The notes: a model not told the origin generated them from the sequence alone. Numbered from the stretch's first letter, positions 1 through 14,662 are shown. The stretch: DNA of 64,000 nt from Kiloniellales bacterium (GCA_030066685.1 JASJBF010000038.1:53442-117441), one strand, 5' to 3'. Made by a program: numbers and translations.

Positions 1-2445
<2,445 letters not shown>

Positions 2446-2513
2446 GGGCGTCTCGCTCGGGGCGTCTCAGTGGTCGAAAGGTGCCGGAGAGGCGGCGCCG
2501 GGACCTCGCTGCG

Positions 2514-3314
2514 CTACTGACCTGCGATGCCGGCGGCCGTCAGAAGACCATAGCTGTCCTGGTACCATTCGCTTCCCGGATAGTTGTAGCCCAGGACGGC
2601 GGCGGTCTCTTGGGCCTCGTTCAGGATGCCAAGGGCCAGGTAGCACTCGACCAGGCGGTGCAGGGCCTCCGGCGTATGCGAGGTGGTCTCATACTGGTCG
2701 ACGACCCTTCGGAAACGGTTAATGGCCGAGAGATAATGGCCTCGCTTCTGATAGAAGCGGCCGACGTCCATCTCCTTGCCCGCCAGATGGTCTCGGGTCA
2801 GGTCGACCTTCAGGTTGGCGTCGCGGGTATACTTGCTCTCCGGGAAGCGGCGGGTCAATTCCTCCAGGGATTCCAAGGCCAGGCGGGTCATGCTCTGGTC
2901 GCGGCCGATGTCGGAGATCTGCTCGTAGTAGGACAGCGCCTTGAGGTAGTAGGCATAGGCGACGTCGGGATTGCCCGGATGCAGCTGAATGAAGCGGTCC
3001 AGGCCGGCAATGGCGTCGGCGTACTCGTTCTCGAGATAGTAGGCGTAGGCCGACATCAGCTGGGCCTTCGCCGCCCAGGGCGAGTAGGGGTGCTGGCGGT
3101 CGACCTCGTCGAAGAGCTTGGCCGCCTTGATGTTGCTCCCGCTCTGCAGGGTGTCCATGGCCTCGTTGTAGAGGTCGTCGACCGGCCGCTCAACGTAGTT
3201 GAACTCCTCCTCTTCGGAGGCGCAGGCACCGATCAGGAGCAGCATCGCGGCTGCGCCCAGGGCACGCAGGCCAAGGCTCTTGGACCCCTGGGATCTTGCT
3301 GGCGAACTGGACAT
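2514..3314 (-). CDS. bamD: Outer membrane assembly lipoprotein BamD
   Basis: This 266-residue lipoprotein is a component of the BAM complex, which folds beta-barrel proteins into the outer membrane. The ATG at 3314 was chosen over an upstream in-frame start because it yields a proper lipoprotein signal: basic N-terminus, hydrophobic AAAMLLLIG, lipobox Cys at residue 31. The mature part holds TPR-type helices (YNEAMDTLQSG, AAKLFDEVDRQHPYS, YAYYLENEYADAIAGLDRF), matching the BamD fold. In many alphaproteobacteria lpxC sits between ftsZ and this gene; here there is only a 218-nt gap with a hairpin. It is followed by recN and ligA on the same strand. Confidence 0.94.
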   Translation of the reverse strand: MSSSPARSQGSKSLGLRALGAAAMLLLIGACASEEEEFNYVERPVDDLYNEAMDTLQSGSNIKAAKLFDEVDRQHPYSPWAAKAQLMSAYAYYLENEYADAIAGLDRFIQLHPGNPDVAYAYYLKALSYYEQISDIGRDQSMTRLALESLEELTRRFPESKYTRDANLKVDLTRDHLAGKEMDVGRFYQKRGHYLSAINRFRRVVDQYETTSHTPEALHRLVECYLALGILNEAQETAAVLGYNYPGSEWYQDSYGLLTAAGIAGQ

Positions 3315-3463
3315 GCGATCCGATCTCCCGATGGCGGCTTCGGCCGCCCCGCTACGCCTGGGACTATAGGTTGACTGCTCTTCGCCCTCAAGCATCGGGC
3401 GGCTTCGTGAGAATGGGCGGAGAAAGCCCCGGAAACCGCATCGCTCGCCGCCGTTCCGAAGAA

Positions 3464-3498
3464 CTTCCGGGAGGAGCAGGGGGTACTCCTCCCGGAAG
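3464..3498 (-). terminator. Hairpin downstream of ftsZ
   Basis: A perfect 13-bp inverted repeat (CTTCCGGGAGGAG and its complement) with a 9-nt loop lies 35 nt after the ftsZ stop codon. On the transcribed minus strand the stem is followed by TTCTTCGG, a weak U-tract, so it may terminate the dcw transcript imperfectly or protect its 3' end. It occupies the spot where lpxC is found in many relatives. Confidence 0.7.
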
Positions 3499-3532
3499 CC
3501 TAGGGCCGGATCTCCCTGCCGACAGTCGGAGG

Positions 3533-5371
3533 CTAATTGGCCTGCCGGCGAAGGAAGGCCGGGATATCAAGGAGATCGTCGTCGACCGGGCTGTTCGACG
3601 GGCGATCGGCCGGGTCCAATCCGGTCAGACGGGGCTGGCCCTCGCCCGAGGATGGCGCCGGCTGGTGTTCCTCGACCCGCGCTTCGAGCTTCGGGGCTTC
3701 GTGGGCCGTCGCCTGGGGCCGGGCCACGAACTGGGGCTGGACCTGCGGCTGGGCCTGGACTTGCGGCTGCGGCGCAGCCTCGACCTTGGGCTGTGCCGGG
3801 CGGGACTCGGCCGTGTCGTGGCCCTGGGCGGCGGCTTGCAGCGCGCGGGCGGCGCCGCTCATGCGGGCCAGGATCGCCTGGGCCCGGCTCCGGGTCGCCG
3901 GAGACACGGGATCGCCGACGGTCCGGCTCTCGGCCAGGGCGCCCTGAGCGGCCGCGCTCTGCGCCTGCGGTACGGCGGGCGCTTCGCTCGGCGGCGCGGC
4001 CGGCGGGGCGTTGACCACGTCGGCCGCGGCGAAGGGGTTGGCCTGGACCATGGGCGCCGACGCCTCCTGGCCGGGGTCCATGGGCTGGGGCGCGATGAAG
4101 GTCTCCCCGGCCGGCGGCTCGCTCGATACCGCTTGCGCGGTCTCACGGACCTCTTCGACCAGCGGCTCGGTCAGCTCCAGGGGCGCTTCGCCGGCCTGAT
4201 CCGGAGCCGCCGAGGGCTGCGGCTCGCTGACGATGGACTGGGCGGCGGGCTGCGCCATGGGTTGGGCCGGCACCTCGGCGGCGGCTTGCGCCGTGATCTG
4301 GTCGCCGCCTTCGGCGGCGTTGCCGGCCGGCGCGGCCTGGGCGCCGCCTGCCGCCGGGTTGGCGACCAGGCTGAGCGTGACCGGACGCGGCTTGGCACCC
4401 TCGGCGATATCGATGCCGGTGGCCACGACCGAGACCCGCATCTGGTTCTCCATCTTGTCGTCGTAGGTCGAGCCGAAGATGATGTTGGCCTCGGGGTCGA
4501 CCTCGTCGCGGATCCGGTTGGCCGCTTCGTCGACCTCGAAGAGCGTCAGGTCGGGGCCGCCGGTGATGTTGATCAGCACCCCGCGCGCGCCCTTCATCGA
4601 CACGTCCTCGAGCAGCGGGTTGGAGATCGCCGCCTCGGCCGCCGCGATGGCGCGGTTGTCGCCGTCGGCCTCGCCGGTGCCCATCATGGCCTTGCCCATC
4701 TCGGTCATGACCGTGCGGATGTCGGCGAAGTCGAGGTTGATCAGGCCCGGCATGACCATCAGGTCGGTGACGCCGCGGACGCCGGCATGCAGGACGTCGT
4801 CGGCCATCTTGAAGGCGTCCGCGAAGGTCGTCTTCTCGTTGGCGATGCGGAAAAGGTTCTGGTTCGGGATGATGATCAGGGTGTCGACGAACTGGGTCAG
4901 CTCCTGGATCCCGGACTCGGCGATGCGCATGCGGTGCACGCCCTCGAAGTGGAAGGGCTTGGTCACCACGCCGACGGTCAGGATTCCCTGCTCGCGGGCG
5001 GCGCGGGCGATGACGGGCGCCGCGCCGGTGCCGGTGCCGCCGCCCATTCCGGCGGTGATGAAGACCATGTGGGCGCCTTCGAGGTCGGCGAGGATCTCGT
5101 CCAGGGCCTCCTCGGCGGCGGCCTTGCCGATGTCCGGGCGCGAGCCGGAGCCCAGCCCTTGGGTGATGTTGCGGCCGAGCTGCAGGGTCCGGCTGCAGAG
5201 CGACTGCGCGATCGCCTGGGCGTCGGTGTTCGCGACCACGAACTCGACGCCTTCCAGGTTGGACTGGATCATGTTGTTGACGGCGTTGCCGCCGGCGCCC
5301 CCCACGCCGATGACGGTGATTCTTGGCTTCAACTGGGCTTCGCTGGTTGGAACGTTGAGGTTCAAGGACAT
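3533..5371 (-). CDS. ftsZ: Cell division protein FtsZ (long linker)
   Basis: FtsZ is the tubulin-like GTPase that forms the Z-ring. The ATG at 5371 begins MSLNLNVP, typical of alphaproteobacteria; the open frame extends 33 codons further upstream without homology. The GTPase domain spans about residues 15-325 with [10 protein letters not shown] near the N-terminus and the tubulin signature GGGTGTG at 110-116. A disordered Ala/Pro/Gln/Glu-rich linker of roughly 260 residues follows, including [18 protein letters not shown] tracts. The conserved C-terminal peptide [16 protein letters not shown] closes the protein. At 612 residues it is far longer than the 383-residue E. coli FtsZ, but long linkers are common in alphaproteobacteria. 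It lies 95 nt after ftsA. Confidence 0.97.
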   Translation of the reverse strand: MSLNLNVPTSEAQLKPRITVIGVGGAGGNAVNNMIQSNLEGVEFVVANTDAQAIAQSLCSRTLQLGRNITQGLGSGSRPDIGKAAAEEALDEILADLEGAHMVFITAGMGGGTGTGAAPVIARAAREQGILTVGVVTKPFHFEGVHRMRIAESGIQELTQFVDTLIIIPNQNLFRIANEKTTFADAFKMADDVLHAGVRGVTDLMVMPGLINLDFADIRTVMTEMGKAMMGTGEADGDNRAIAAAEAAISNPLLEDVSMKGARGVLINITGGPDLTLFEVDEAANRIRDEVDPEANIIFGSTYDDKMENQMRVSVVATGIDIAEGAKPRPVTLSLVANPAAGGAQAAPAGNAAEGGDQITAQAAAEVPAQPMAQPAAQSIVSEPQPSAAPDQAGEAPLELTEPLVEEVRETAQAVSSEPPAGETFIAPQPMDPGQEASAPMVQANPFAAADVVNAPPAAPPSEAPAVPQAQSAAAQGALAESRTVGDPVSPATRSRAQAILARMSGAARALQAAAQGHDTAESRPAQPKVEAAPQPQVQAQPQVQPQFVARPQATAHEAPKLEARVEEHQPAPSSGEGQPRLTGLDPADRPSNSPVDDDLLDIPAFLRRQAN

Positions 5372-5466
5372 GTCTGCCTCCACTTGCCCCCTAAGGCGGG
5401 CGGTACGGCCGGTCCTACCGGCAAGTTGCGGATCCCGGACCGGCCGGGACCTCGAAGATCCTGCTC

Positions 5467-6738
5467 TCACAGGTGCTCACGGAACCAATGACCCAGGCGG
5501 CCCATCAGGCCGTCGGGCTCCCCACGTTTCGTCCGGGTCTCGGCCGCCAGCGGCAGGTTCGCGGCGATCGCATAGGCGATCAGCCCGCTGCAGGTGGCGA
5601 AGGCGGGACCGGACGTTGCCTCGGCCAGGCCCTGGATCCTGAGCGGGCGGCCGAGACGAACCTGTTTGTCGAGCACCAGCGCCGCCAGGTCGCGGACGCC
5701 GGGCAGCTGGCAGGCGCCGCCGGTCAGGACGACCCGCCGGCCCGCCAGCTTGTCCAGGCCGCTGGCTTCCAGGTGCGAGCGCACGAGCTCGAAGGTCTCT
5801 TCCAGGCGCGGCTGGATGATGCCGGTGAGGTAGGAGCGCGCGATCTGCTGGGTCGCGCCGCTGTCCTCTTCCCCGACCGGAAGTACCTCGATCACCTCCC
5901 GGTCGTCGACCTCGGCTGCCATGGCGTGGCCGTAGAGCGTCTTCAGGCGCTCGGCCTGCTGCCGGGTCGTCGAAAGGCCGCGGGCGACGTCGCTGGTGAC
6001 GTGGCTGCCGCCGACCGGGATGGAATCGGTGAAGATCACCTGGCCTTCGAGGAAGACCGCGATGGTCGTCGTGCCGCCGCCCATGTCGACCAGGGTCACG
6101 CCCAGCTCCCGCTCGTCCTCGACCAGGACCGAGAGGCCCGAGGCGTAGGGCGAGACGACGAAGCCGCCGACATCGAGGTGGCAGCGCTCGACGCAGGTGC
6201 TGAGGTTGCGCACCGAGCTGCTGCGCGCCGTGACCAGATGCATGTCGACGCCCAGCAGGTCGCCGATCATGCCCCGCGGGTTGCGGATGCCGCGGTTGCC
6301 GTCGAGGGTGAAGCCGACCGGGATCGAATGGATCAGCTGCGGCGCGGCGGCGGGATCGAGCCGGCCGCAGGTGGCCTGCTGGCCCTCCTCCAGGGCGCGG
6401 CGCAGGTCGAGCTCGCCGACCTCCTGTCCAACGATCGGGATCTCGACCCGGACCTGGCGCGAGGCCGGATAGCCGCCCGAGAGGTTGACCGCGACCTCGT
6501 TCACCGTCTCGCTGGCCATCTCCTCGGCGGCGTAGACGGCGCTGCGGATGGCCGCCTCGGCGGCCTCCATGTCGATGATGCTGCCGGCCTTGACGCCCTG
6601 GCTGGCCTGCTGGCCGATCCCGATGACCCGCGGATGCTTGATGCCGTCGGTCTCCGCGATGAAGCAGCAGACCTTGCTCGAGCCGACGTCGAGCGCGGCG
6701 ATCAGGCCATTGCTGTTCTTGCCGGGCACCCGCTTCAT
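5467..6738 (-). CDS. ftsA: Cell division protein FtsA (actin-like membrane tether)
   Basis: FtsA is the actin-family ATPase that anchors FtsZ to the membrane and recruits the late divisome. The 423-residue product shows the phosphate-1 region [13 protein letters not shown] near residue 16, the phosphate-2 motif [13 protein letters not shown] near 220, and a [13 protein letters not shown] adenosine-type motif near 340. The C-terminus [14 protein letters not shown] is an amphipathic helix of the membrane-targeting type. The start is ATG at 6738; a GTG one codon upstream is also in frame. It lies 45 nt downstream of ftsQ and 95 nt upstream of ftsZ, the standard ftsQAZ order. Confidence 0.96.
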   Translation of the reverse strand: MKRVPGKNSNGLIAALDVGSSKVCCFIAETDGIKHPRVIGIGQQASQGVKAGSIIDMEAAEAAIRSAVYAAEEMASETVNEVAVNLSGGYPASRQVRVEIPIVGQEVGELDLRRALEEGQQATCGRLDPAAAPQLIHSIPVGFTLDGNRGIRNPRGMIGDLLGVDMHLVTARSSSVRNLSTCVERCHLDVGGFVVSPYASGLSVLVEDERELGVTLVDMGGGTTTIAVFLEGQVIFTDSIPVGGSHVTSDVARGLSTTRQQAERLKTLYGHAMAAEVDDREVIEVLPVGEEDSGATQQIARSYLTGIIQPRLEETFELVRSHLEASGLDKLAGRRVVLTGGACQLPGVRDLAALVLDKQVRLGRPLRIQGLAEATSGPAFATCSGLIAYAIAANLPLAAETRTKRGEPDGLMGRLGHWFREHL

Positions 6739-6783
6739 CACGTCGTCATCCGTTCCCCGTTCCGATCCCTTCCGGGACCCCCC

Positions 6784-7641
6784 TCACGTGTCCTTGCCGG
6801 GCCCGGTGGCGGCGCGCCCCGGCGCCAGGTCGGGCGCCATGCGCAGCACCATCCGGTCGGACAGGCGCAGGTCGATGGCCAGGATCTCCCGCTGCAGCAG
6901 GCCGTGCTCGCGCTGAAGCCGTGCCAGCTCGGCCCAGGCCTCGGCGACCTCGTCCTCGGGCAGCCGCACGTCGATGCCGCCGCGCAGCCGCAGGTTCCAG
7001 CGCCGCTCGCCGACCCGCACCGCGGCGACCACCAGGGGCCGAAGCTGCGGTTCGCGCGCCAGCACGGTGAGCAGGGCCGCCGTGTGCTTCGGGGCGCCTT
7101 GGCCGACCACCAGGGGCAAAGCGGCGAAGCGCTCCGGCCGCGCCGCCGAGATCACCTCGCCGGCGCGGTCGATCACCAACTTGCGGCCGCGGTTCTGCCA
7201 GAGTGCCAAGGGCTGGCGCTCGGTGATCTCGATCAGCAGGACATCGGGCAGGCGGCGCTCGACCATTGCCGTTGCGACCCAAGGCAGGGCTTCGATGCGT
7301 TCCTTGGTCGCCTGCGGGTCGATCGCAAGCATGGGCGTGCCGCGCTGGACGCCGATGCTGTCGAGCAGCGCCTGCTTGGAGGTCCGGTTGCGGCCGACCA
7401 GAAGCACCTCCTCGACCGCCAGTCCGGCTTCCGCCGTGCCCTCCAGCCAGGCCGCGGCGATACGCTCAGCGCTGCGGGCGAACCAACCGGACCAGGCGAG
7501 GCCGAGCACCAAGAGGCCAAGCAGCCCGGCTGCGCCCAGGATCAGGCGCCCGCGCGTCACCAGCGGCGCCTTGCGAGGGCGGGCCTTGGCCCTGTTCATG
7601 CTCGGGGCGCGGGGCTCCACGCGCAGGCTCAGGTCTCGCAT
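6784..7641 (-). CDS. ftsQ: Cell division protein FtsQ
   Basis: FtsQ is a single-pass inner membrane protein of the FtsQLB divisome subcomplex. The product has a basic cytoplasmic tail (NRAKARPRKAP), one membrane helix (LILGAAGLLGLLVLGLAW), a POTRA-type region starting VEEVLLVGRNRT, and the FtsQ domain with VERRLPDVLLIEITERQPLA. The start at 7641 overlaps the ddl stop by 13 nt and has a GTGGAG ribosome-binding sequence at good spacing. An internal ATG at 7599 is the alternative, giving 271 residues. It is followed by ftsA. Confidence 0.92.
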   Translation of the reverse strand: MRDLSLRVEPRAPSMNRAKARPRKAPLVTRGRLILGAAGLLGLLVLGLAWSGWFARSAERIAAAWLEGTAEAGLAVEEVLLVGRNRTSKQALLDSIGVQRGTPMLAIDPQATKERIEALPWVATAMVERRLPDVLLIEITERQPLALWQNRGRKLVIDRAGEVISAARPERFAALPLVVGQGAPKHTAALLTVLAREPQLRPLVVAAVRVGERRWNLRLRGGIDVRLPEDEVAEAWAELARLQREHGLLQREILAIDLRLSDRMVLRMAPDLAPGRAATGPGKDT

Positions 7642-8552
7642 GTCGCGTTCTCCACCAACCAGGCACAGAGTTCGGGAAAGCCGATGCCGAGATGCGCCGC
7701 CTGCTCGGGCACCAGGCTCAAGGGCGTCATGCCCGGCTGGGTGTTGACCTCCAGCAGGTAGATCTTGTCGTCGCCGCCTTCGGTGTCGTCGTAGCGGAAG
7801 TCGGCCCGGCTCACGCCGCGGCAGCCCAGGGCCCGGTGCGCCTCGAGCGCGCTTTCCAGGCACTCCTCGTAGATCGCCTCGGGCAGCCTGGCCGGCACCT
7901 CGTGGACCGTCTTGCCCTCGGTGTACTTGGCCTCGTAGTCGTAGAAGCCCTGCTTGGGCTTCAGCTCGGTCACCGCCAGCGCCCGCTCGCCCATGACCGA
8001 GACGGTCAGCTCGCGGCCCGGGATGAAGCGCTCGACCATGATCTGATCGCCGGACTGCCAGGCTTCCTCGGCGCCCAGGGGCGGTTCGTTGTCGCCGTCC
8101 TCGACGATGCGCACGCCGACGCTGGAGCCCTCGGCCACCGGCTTGACCACGTAGGGCCGGGGCAGGACGTCGGCGGCCAGGATCTGCTCGCGGCTGGCGA
8201 CGACGCTCTCGGCGCAGCGCAGCCCGTTGGCGCGGAACACCCGCTTGGCCATCTCCTTGTCCATGGCCAGGGCCGAGGCCATGACCCCGGAATGGGTATA
8301 GGGGATGTGCAGCAGCTCGAGCAGGCCCTGGACGCAGCCGTCCTCGCCCCAGCGCCCGTGCAGGGCGTTGAAGACCGCGTCCGGCGCCGGGGTCAGCGCC
8401 TTGATCAGGGCGCCGACGTCGTCGGTGACGTCGACCATCTCGACCGCGAAGCCGGCCTCGCCAAGGGCCTTGCCGCAGTCGCGGCCGCTGACCAGGGAGA
8501 CCTCGCGCTCGGCCGAGATGCCGCCGTAGAGGACTGCGACGCGCCTGCTCAT
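7629..8552 (-). CDS. ddl: D-alanine--D-alanine ligase
   Basis: This ATP-grasp enzyme makes the D-Ala-D-Ala dipeptide that MurF adds to the peptidoglycan precursor. The 307-residue product starts [20 protein letters not shown], the classic Ddl N-terminus. It contains NALHGRWGEDG, the glycine-rich ATP loop VVKPVAEGSSVGV, and the metal-binding C-terminal motif LLEVNTQPGMTPLSL. The ATG at 8552 overlaps the murB stop as ATGA, showing translational coupling. It sits between murB and ftsQ, as in most proteobacterial dcw clusters. Confidence 0.96.
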   Translation of the reverse strand: MSRRVAVLYGGISAEREVSLVSGRDCGKALGEAGFAVEMVDVTDDVGALIKALTPAPDAVFNALHGRWGEDGCVQGLLELLHIPYTHSGVMASALAMDKEMAKRVFRANGLRCAESVVASREQILAADVLPRPYVVKPVAEGSSVGVRIVEDGDNEPPLGAEEAWQSGDQIMVERFIPGRELTVSVMGERALAVTELKPKQGFYDYEAKYTEGKTVHEVPARLPEAIYEECLESALEAHRALGCRGVSRADFRYDDTEGGDDKIYLLEVNTQPGMTPLSLVPEQAAHLGIGFPELCAWLVENATCET

Positions 8553-9492
8553 GCCGCCTCCCCCCGGTCGCCGTCCCCGGCGATCCCGATCCGGCGGATC
8601 TCCCACTGCAGCTCGATCCCGCTGTCGTCCCGCACCCGCCGGCGGACCTCCTCGCCCAGCGCCTCGATGTCGGCGGCGGTGGCGTTGCCGGTGTTGATCA
8701 GGAAGTTGCAGTGCTTCTCCGAGACCATGGCGCCGCCGCGCTTGAGCCCGCGGCAGCCCGCGTTGTCGATCAGCTCCCAGGCCTTGGCGCCTTCGGGGTT
8801 CTTGAAGGTGCTGCCGCCGGTGCGGGTGCGGACCGGCTGGCTTTCGGCGCGGGCGGTCTGGATTTCGGTCATGCGCCGGGCGATCACCTTGGGATCGTCG
8901 GCCTCGCCGCGTAGGCGGGCGGACAGGAAGATCCAGTCCTCGGGGATCGCGCTGCCGCGGTAGCGGAAGCCGAAGTCCTCCGGTGCCAGGCGGTGCAGGT
9001 TGCCGTAGCCGTCGACGGCCTCGGCCTCGATCAGCACGTCCTTGAGCTCGCGGCCGTAGGCGCCGGCGTTCATGCGCAGCGCCCCGCCCAGGGTGCCGGG
9101 CACGCCGCAGAGGAACTCCAGGCCGCCGGTCCCGGCGATGCGGGCGGCGGTGGCGATGTTGAAGTCGAGCGCGCCGGCGCCGGCGAAGACCTCTTCGCCC
9201 TCGGCACGGATCTCGGCGAAGCCGCGTCCCAGGCGCAGGACCACGCCCGGCACGCCGCCGTCGCGAACCAGCAGGTTGGAGGCGACCCCGATCACCGTGA
9301 CCGGCAGGTCGCGCGGCTTCTGGCGCAGGAACTCGATCAGGTCGTCGCGGTTGGCCGGCCGGAACATGACCTCGGCGGTGCCGCCGACGCGGAACCAGGT
9401 GATGCCGGCCAGGGGCGCCTCGGCCGTCAGGCGGCCCCTTACACTTGGCAGTCGGTCGATCAGGGGAGTCTTGCTGTGCTTCGTCATGGCGA

Positions 9493-9496
<4 letters not shown>
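8549..9496 (-). CDS. murB: UDP-N-acetylenolpyruvoylglucosamine reductase MurB
   Basis: MurB is the FAD enzyme that reduces UDP-GlcNAc-enolpyruvate to UDP-MurNAc with NADPH. The 315-residue product has the start of the FAD domain with [15 protein letters not shown], the pyrophosphate-binding [20 protein letters not shown], the [18 protein letters not shown] stretch, and the substrate-side [10 protein letters not shown] containing the proton-donor Ser. The start at 9496 overlaps the murC stop as ATGA; an ATG three codons further in is the alternative. It is flanked by murC and ddl. Confidence 0.96.
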
Positions 9497-10934
<1,438 letters not shown>

Positions 10935-10938
<4 letters not shown>

Positions 10939-12089
10939 GCCGCGGCCTCCCTTCTGGCGGGGTCGTCCTGATTGGTGCCGCTGCCGCAGACCAGGTCGGC
11001 CAGGCGCCCGGCGGCCCCGGCCCGGCCGAAGCCGTAGGCCGCCGCGGCCGCGTCCTGGAGCGCGGAGGGGTCGGCCAGAAGGCGGGCGAGCAGCTCCGAG
11101 AGGTCGCCGGCGGTCAGCTCGGCCTGCGGCAGGACCCAGCCGCCGCCGGTCGCGGCGAAGGCCCGGGCATTGGCGGTCTGATGGTCGTCGGCCGCGTAGG
11201 GGTAGGGGACCAGCACCGCCGGCCGGCCGGCCGCGGCCAGCTCGGCGATGGTCGAGGCGCCGGCCCGGCCGATCACCATGTGGGCGCCGCGCAGGCGCTC
11301 GGGCATGTCCTCGAAGAAGCCGGCGAGATTGGCGGTGACCCCGGCGGTCTCGTAGACGCCGCGGACCTTGTCGGTCGCCGGCCCGCGGACCTGCTGGCTG
11401 ATCGCCAGGCGCCGGCGCAGGCCTTCCGGCAGGGCCTCGACCGCGGCCGGAACCACAGTGTTGAAGACCTCGGCACCCTGGCTGCCACCGATCACCAGCA
11501 GGCGCAGGGTCGCCTCGGGCTCCGGCCGTGGATAGGGCGCTTCGCCGAGGGCGGCGATGGCGGGGCGGACCGGGTTGCCGGTGAAGACCACCTTGTTCCG
11601 GTCCTCGTCCTTCAGACCCCTGACCTCGGCGAAGGAGGACGCGATGGTGTGGGCGCGCGGGGCGAGCAGGCGGTTGGCGCGGCCGAGCACCGCGTTCTGC
11701 TCGTGCAAGACCACGCGCAGGCCGCGATGGGCGCCGGCCATCACCGTCGGCACGCTCGCGTAGCCGCCGAAGCCGACCACCGTGTCCGCCTTGAGGCGCC
11801 GCAGGCGGCTGCGCGCCTGGAGATAGCCGAGGGCCAGGCGGCCGACGCTGCTCAGCTTCTTGGCGATGCTGCCGCCGGCCAGGGCGCCGGCATTGATCCG
11901 CTCGGTGCGCACCTCCGGCAGGTCGGCGCCGAAGCCGCTGCCGCGGCGGTCGGTGATCAGCGCGACCTTGGAGCCGCGGCTCAGCAGCTCGCGGGCCAGC
12001 GCCTGGGCCGGAAACATGTGGCCGCCGGTGCCGCCGGCCGCCAGGGCGACGATCCGGCCCGGCGTCGGGCTGCTGTGCGACGCCGTCAT
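10935..12089 (-). CDS. murG: MurG, lipid II-forming GlcNAc transferase
   Basis: MurG transfers GlcNAc from UDP-GlcNAc to lipid I on the inner face of the membrane, producing lipid II. The GT-B protein is 384 residues. The N-terminal domain carries [17 protein letters not shown] and [13 protein letters not shown] followed by [12 protein letters not shown]; the C-terminal domain has [12 protein letters not shown] and [24 protein letters not shown], the UDP-GlcNAc-binding stretch. The ATG at 12089 overlaps the ftsW stop as ATGA; a much longer open frame upstream of it is a frame shadow of ftsW. Confidence 0.97.
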
Positions 12090-13210
12090 GACCCTTCCTC
12101 CGGGCTGAAGCGGCGCCGGGTCAGCGCCAGCAGCATGCCCATGCCGAGGGCCAGGGCCAGGAGCGAGGAGCCGCCGTAGCTGATGAAGGGCAGGGTCATG
12201 CCCTTGGTCGGCATCAGGCGGAGGGTCGAGCCCATGTTGATCAGCGCCTGCAGGCCGAACTGCACCAGCAGGCCGGTGGCGGCCAGCAGCACGAAGAGCG
12301 AGCGTTCGGCCAGCAGCCTCGAGAGGCTGCGGAGCACGACGAAGGCAAAGAGCGCGACGATGCCCAGGCAGACCAGGGCGCCGAACTCCTCGCCGGCGAC
12401 GGCAAAGATGAAGTCGGCGTGAACGTCGGGCAGCTGAGCCTTGATCGTCCCTTCGCCGGGGCCGCGGCCGAAGAGGCCGCCGTTCATGAAGGCCTCGATC
12501 GAGCGGTCGACCTGATAGTGGTCGCCGCTGTTCGGGTCGAGGAAGGAATCGATGCGCACCGTCACGTGGGGCAGCAGGACGTAGGCGGCGGCCAGGCCGG
12601 CAACGCCGAGCAGACAGAAGCCGGCGACCCAGACCATCGGCAGGCCGATCAGGAAGAGCTGGGCGCCGAAGGTGGCCAGCACCAGGAAGGCCTGGCCGAC
12701 GTCGGGCTGCAGCAGCAGGAGGCTGGTGACCAAGCCGTAGAGCCCGATGGCGATGGGGTTGCCGGGAAAGCGCGGGTCCAGCTTGGCCTCGGCGAACATC
12801 CAGGCCGTGGCGACCGCCAGGCAGGGCTTCACGAACTCCGAGGGCTGGATCGAAAAGCCGTAGAGGTTGAGCCAGCGCGAGGCGCCCTTGATCTCGGTGC
12901 CGACGAAGAGGGTCAGCACCAGCAGGACCGCGCCGGCCAGCAGGCCGAAGACCGCGAGGCGGCGCACGGCCCGCGCCGAGAGCAGCGAGGTGCTCAGCAG
13001 CAGGGCGGCGGCGATCGGCAGGAAGACCACCTGGCGCTGTGCCAGGTCGAAGCCGCCGAGGCCGATCCGGCCGCCGGCCGCCGGCGAGGCGGAGAGCATC
13101 AGGACGATGCCCAGGGCCATCAGCCCGCCGATCGCGAAGAGCGTCCAGCGGTCGATGGTCCACCACCAGCGGCCCAGCAGGGAGGTATCGGCCCGGGTGA
13201 AGCTGCTCAT
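12086..13210 (-). CDS. ftsW: FtsW, SEDS-family peptidoglycan polymerase
   Basis: FtsW is the septal SEDS glycosyltransferase that works with FtsI. The 374-residue product has about ten membrane helices, with a short cytoplasmic N-terminus ([15 protein letters not shown]). Family features include the IQPSEFVKP motif, [10 protein letters not shown], the large periplasmic loop with [13 protein letters not shown], and the C-terminal [18 protein letters not shown]. The ATG at 13210 overlaps the murD stop as ATGA, and its own stop overlaps murG the same way. Confidence 0.96.
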   Translation of the reverse strand: MSSFTRADTSLLGRWWWTIDRWTLFAIGGLMALGIVLMLSASPAAGGRIGLGGFDLAQRQVVFLPIAAALLLSTSLLSARAVRRLAVFGLLAGAVLLVLTLFVGTEIKGASRWLNLYGFSIQPSEFVKPCLAVATAWMFAEAKLDPRFPGNPIAIGLYGLVTSLLLLQPDVGQAFLVLATFGAQLFLIGLPMVWVAGFCLLGVAGLAAAYVLLPHVTVRIDSFLDPNSGDHYQVDRSIEAFMNGGLFGRGPGEGTIKAQLPDVHADFIFAVAGEEFGALVCLGIVALFAFVVLRSLSRLLAERSLFVLLAATGLLVQFGLQALINMGSTLRLMPTKGMTLPFISYGGSSLLALALGMGMLLALTRRRFSPEEGS

Positions 13211-14652
13211 GCCCGCGGGCCCTCCGCTTCGGACTCCAGGCTCGCGGGCGCGAAGACCTCCGGGTCCTGACGGTGCCCGGGCAGGGCGGTCACCAGTTGC
13301 CGGAAGGCCTCGCCGCGGACCTCGAAGTTGGGGTAGCGGTCGAAGGACGCGCAAGCCGGCGAAAGCAGGACCACGGGATGGTCCCTCCCGTCCGCCGTCG
13401 CCAGGGCTTGCGCCCTGGCGACGGCCGTCTCGAGGTCGCCGCAGATGCTGTGGTCCACCTTGCCCTCGAGCGCGGCGGCGAAGGCTTCCGCCGCCTCGCC
13501 GATCAGGAAGGCATGGACGATCCGGTTGAAGAAGGGCTCCAGGGCGCCGAGGCCGCCGTCCTTGGCGCGACCGCCGGCGATCCAGTAGATCGCGTCGTAG
13601 CAGGCCAAGGCCTTGGCCGCGGCGTCGGCGTTGGTCGCCTTGGAGTCGTTCACGTAGAGCACGCCGTCGATCACCGTCAGGGCCTCCTGGCGGTGCGCCA
13701 GGCCCGGGAAGCTGCGCAGGCAGGCGGCGATGACCGCCGGCTGCAGGCCGACCGCCTTGCAGGCCGCGAAGGCGGCCGCGGCGTTCTGCCAGTTGTGCGC
13801 GCCCGGCAGGCTGATGATCTCGCGCAGGTCGAGGGCCGGCACCGGGCCGCCCTCGGTCTCGTCGTAGAGCACGCCCTCGGCCGCGTAGACGCCGCCGACC
13901 ACCCGGCCCTCGCCCGAGATCGGCACGACGACCTGCTCGTCGGCGGCGCGCAGGGCGTCGCAGATGCCGCGGCAGGTCTCGTCGTCGACGCCAATCACCG
14001 CGGTGCGCGGCTTGGTCTGACGGTGGAAGATGTTGCGCTTGGCCGCCACGTAGCCCTCAAAGCCGCCGTGGCGCTCCAGGTGGTCCGGCGTGATGTTGAG
14101 CAGGACGGCGACGTCGAAGGTGATCGAGAGCGTCAGCTCCAGCTGGTAGGAGGACATCTCCAGCACGTAGATCCCGCCGAGGTCGAGCGGCTCGAGCTCC
14201 AGCGCCGGGATGCCCAGGTTGCCGCCGATCTCCACGCTGCGCCCCGCGGTCTCCAGGATGTGGCCGATGAGCGCGGTGGTGGTCGACTTGCCGTTGGTGC
14301 CGGTCACGCCGAGGTACTGGGCGTTGCGCTGGGCCCGGGCCAGCAGCTCGATGTCGCCGATGATCTCGACGCCGTGTCTGCGGGCCAGCTCGGCCACGGG
14401 GTGCGGCTCGGGATGGCCGTGCGGGATCCCGGGCGAGAGCACCAGGGTGGTCAGCTCCTGCCAGTTGCAGGCGTGCAGGTCGACGATCGGGATGCCGTCC
14501 TCGCGGGCCCGGGCGCGGACGTCCTCGTTGTCGTCCCAGGCCCAGACCTCGGCGCCGCTGTCCCTCAGGACCCGGGCCGCGGCCAAACCGGACTTGCCGA
14601 GCCCGAGCACGGCGACCGGCAGCGCGTTGAAGAATGGCAGCTCGATCCGCAC
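13207..14652 (-). CDS. murD: UDP-N-acetylmuramoylalanine--D-glutamate ligase MurD
   Basis: MurD adds D-Glu to UDP-MurNAc-L-Ala. The 481-residue product starts with a GTG codon at 14652, ten bases after the mraY stop. The N-terminal dinucleotide-like fold has VAVLGLGKSGLAAARVL, the ATP loop is GTNGKSTTT at about 118-126, then EMSSYQLE and NITPDHLERHG, and the C-terminal domain contains NDSKATNADAAAKAL and GGRAKDGG. It ends in an ATGA overlap with ftsW. Confidence 0.96.
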   Translation of the reverse strand: MRIELPFFNALPVAVLGLGKSGLAAARVLRDSGAEVWAWDDNEDVRARAREDGIPIVDLHACNWQELTTLVLSPGIPHGHPEPHPVAELARRHGVEIIGDIELLARAQRNAQYLGVTGTNGKSTTTALIGHILETAGRSVEIGGNLGIPALELEPLDLGGIYVLEMSSYQLELTLSITFDVAVLLNITPDHLERHGGFEGYVAAKRNIFHRQTKPRTAVIGVDDETCRGICDALRAADEQVVVPISGEGRVVGGVYAAEGVLYDETEGGPVPALDLREIISLPGAHNWQNAAAAFAACKAVGLQPAVIAACLRSFPGLAHRQEALTVIDGVLYVNDSKATNADAAAKALACYDAIYWIAGGRAKDGGLGALEPFFNRIVHAFLIGEAAEAFAAALEGKVDHSICGDLETAVARAQALATADGRDHPVVLLSPACASFDRYPNFEVRGEAFRQLVTALPGHRQDPEVFAPASLESEAEGPRA

Positions 14653-14662
14653 GACCCCGGCC

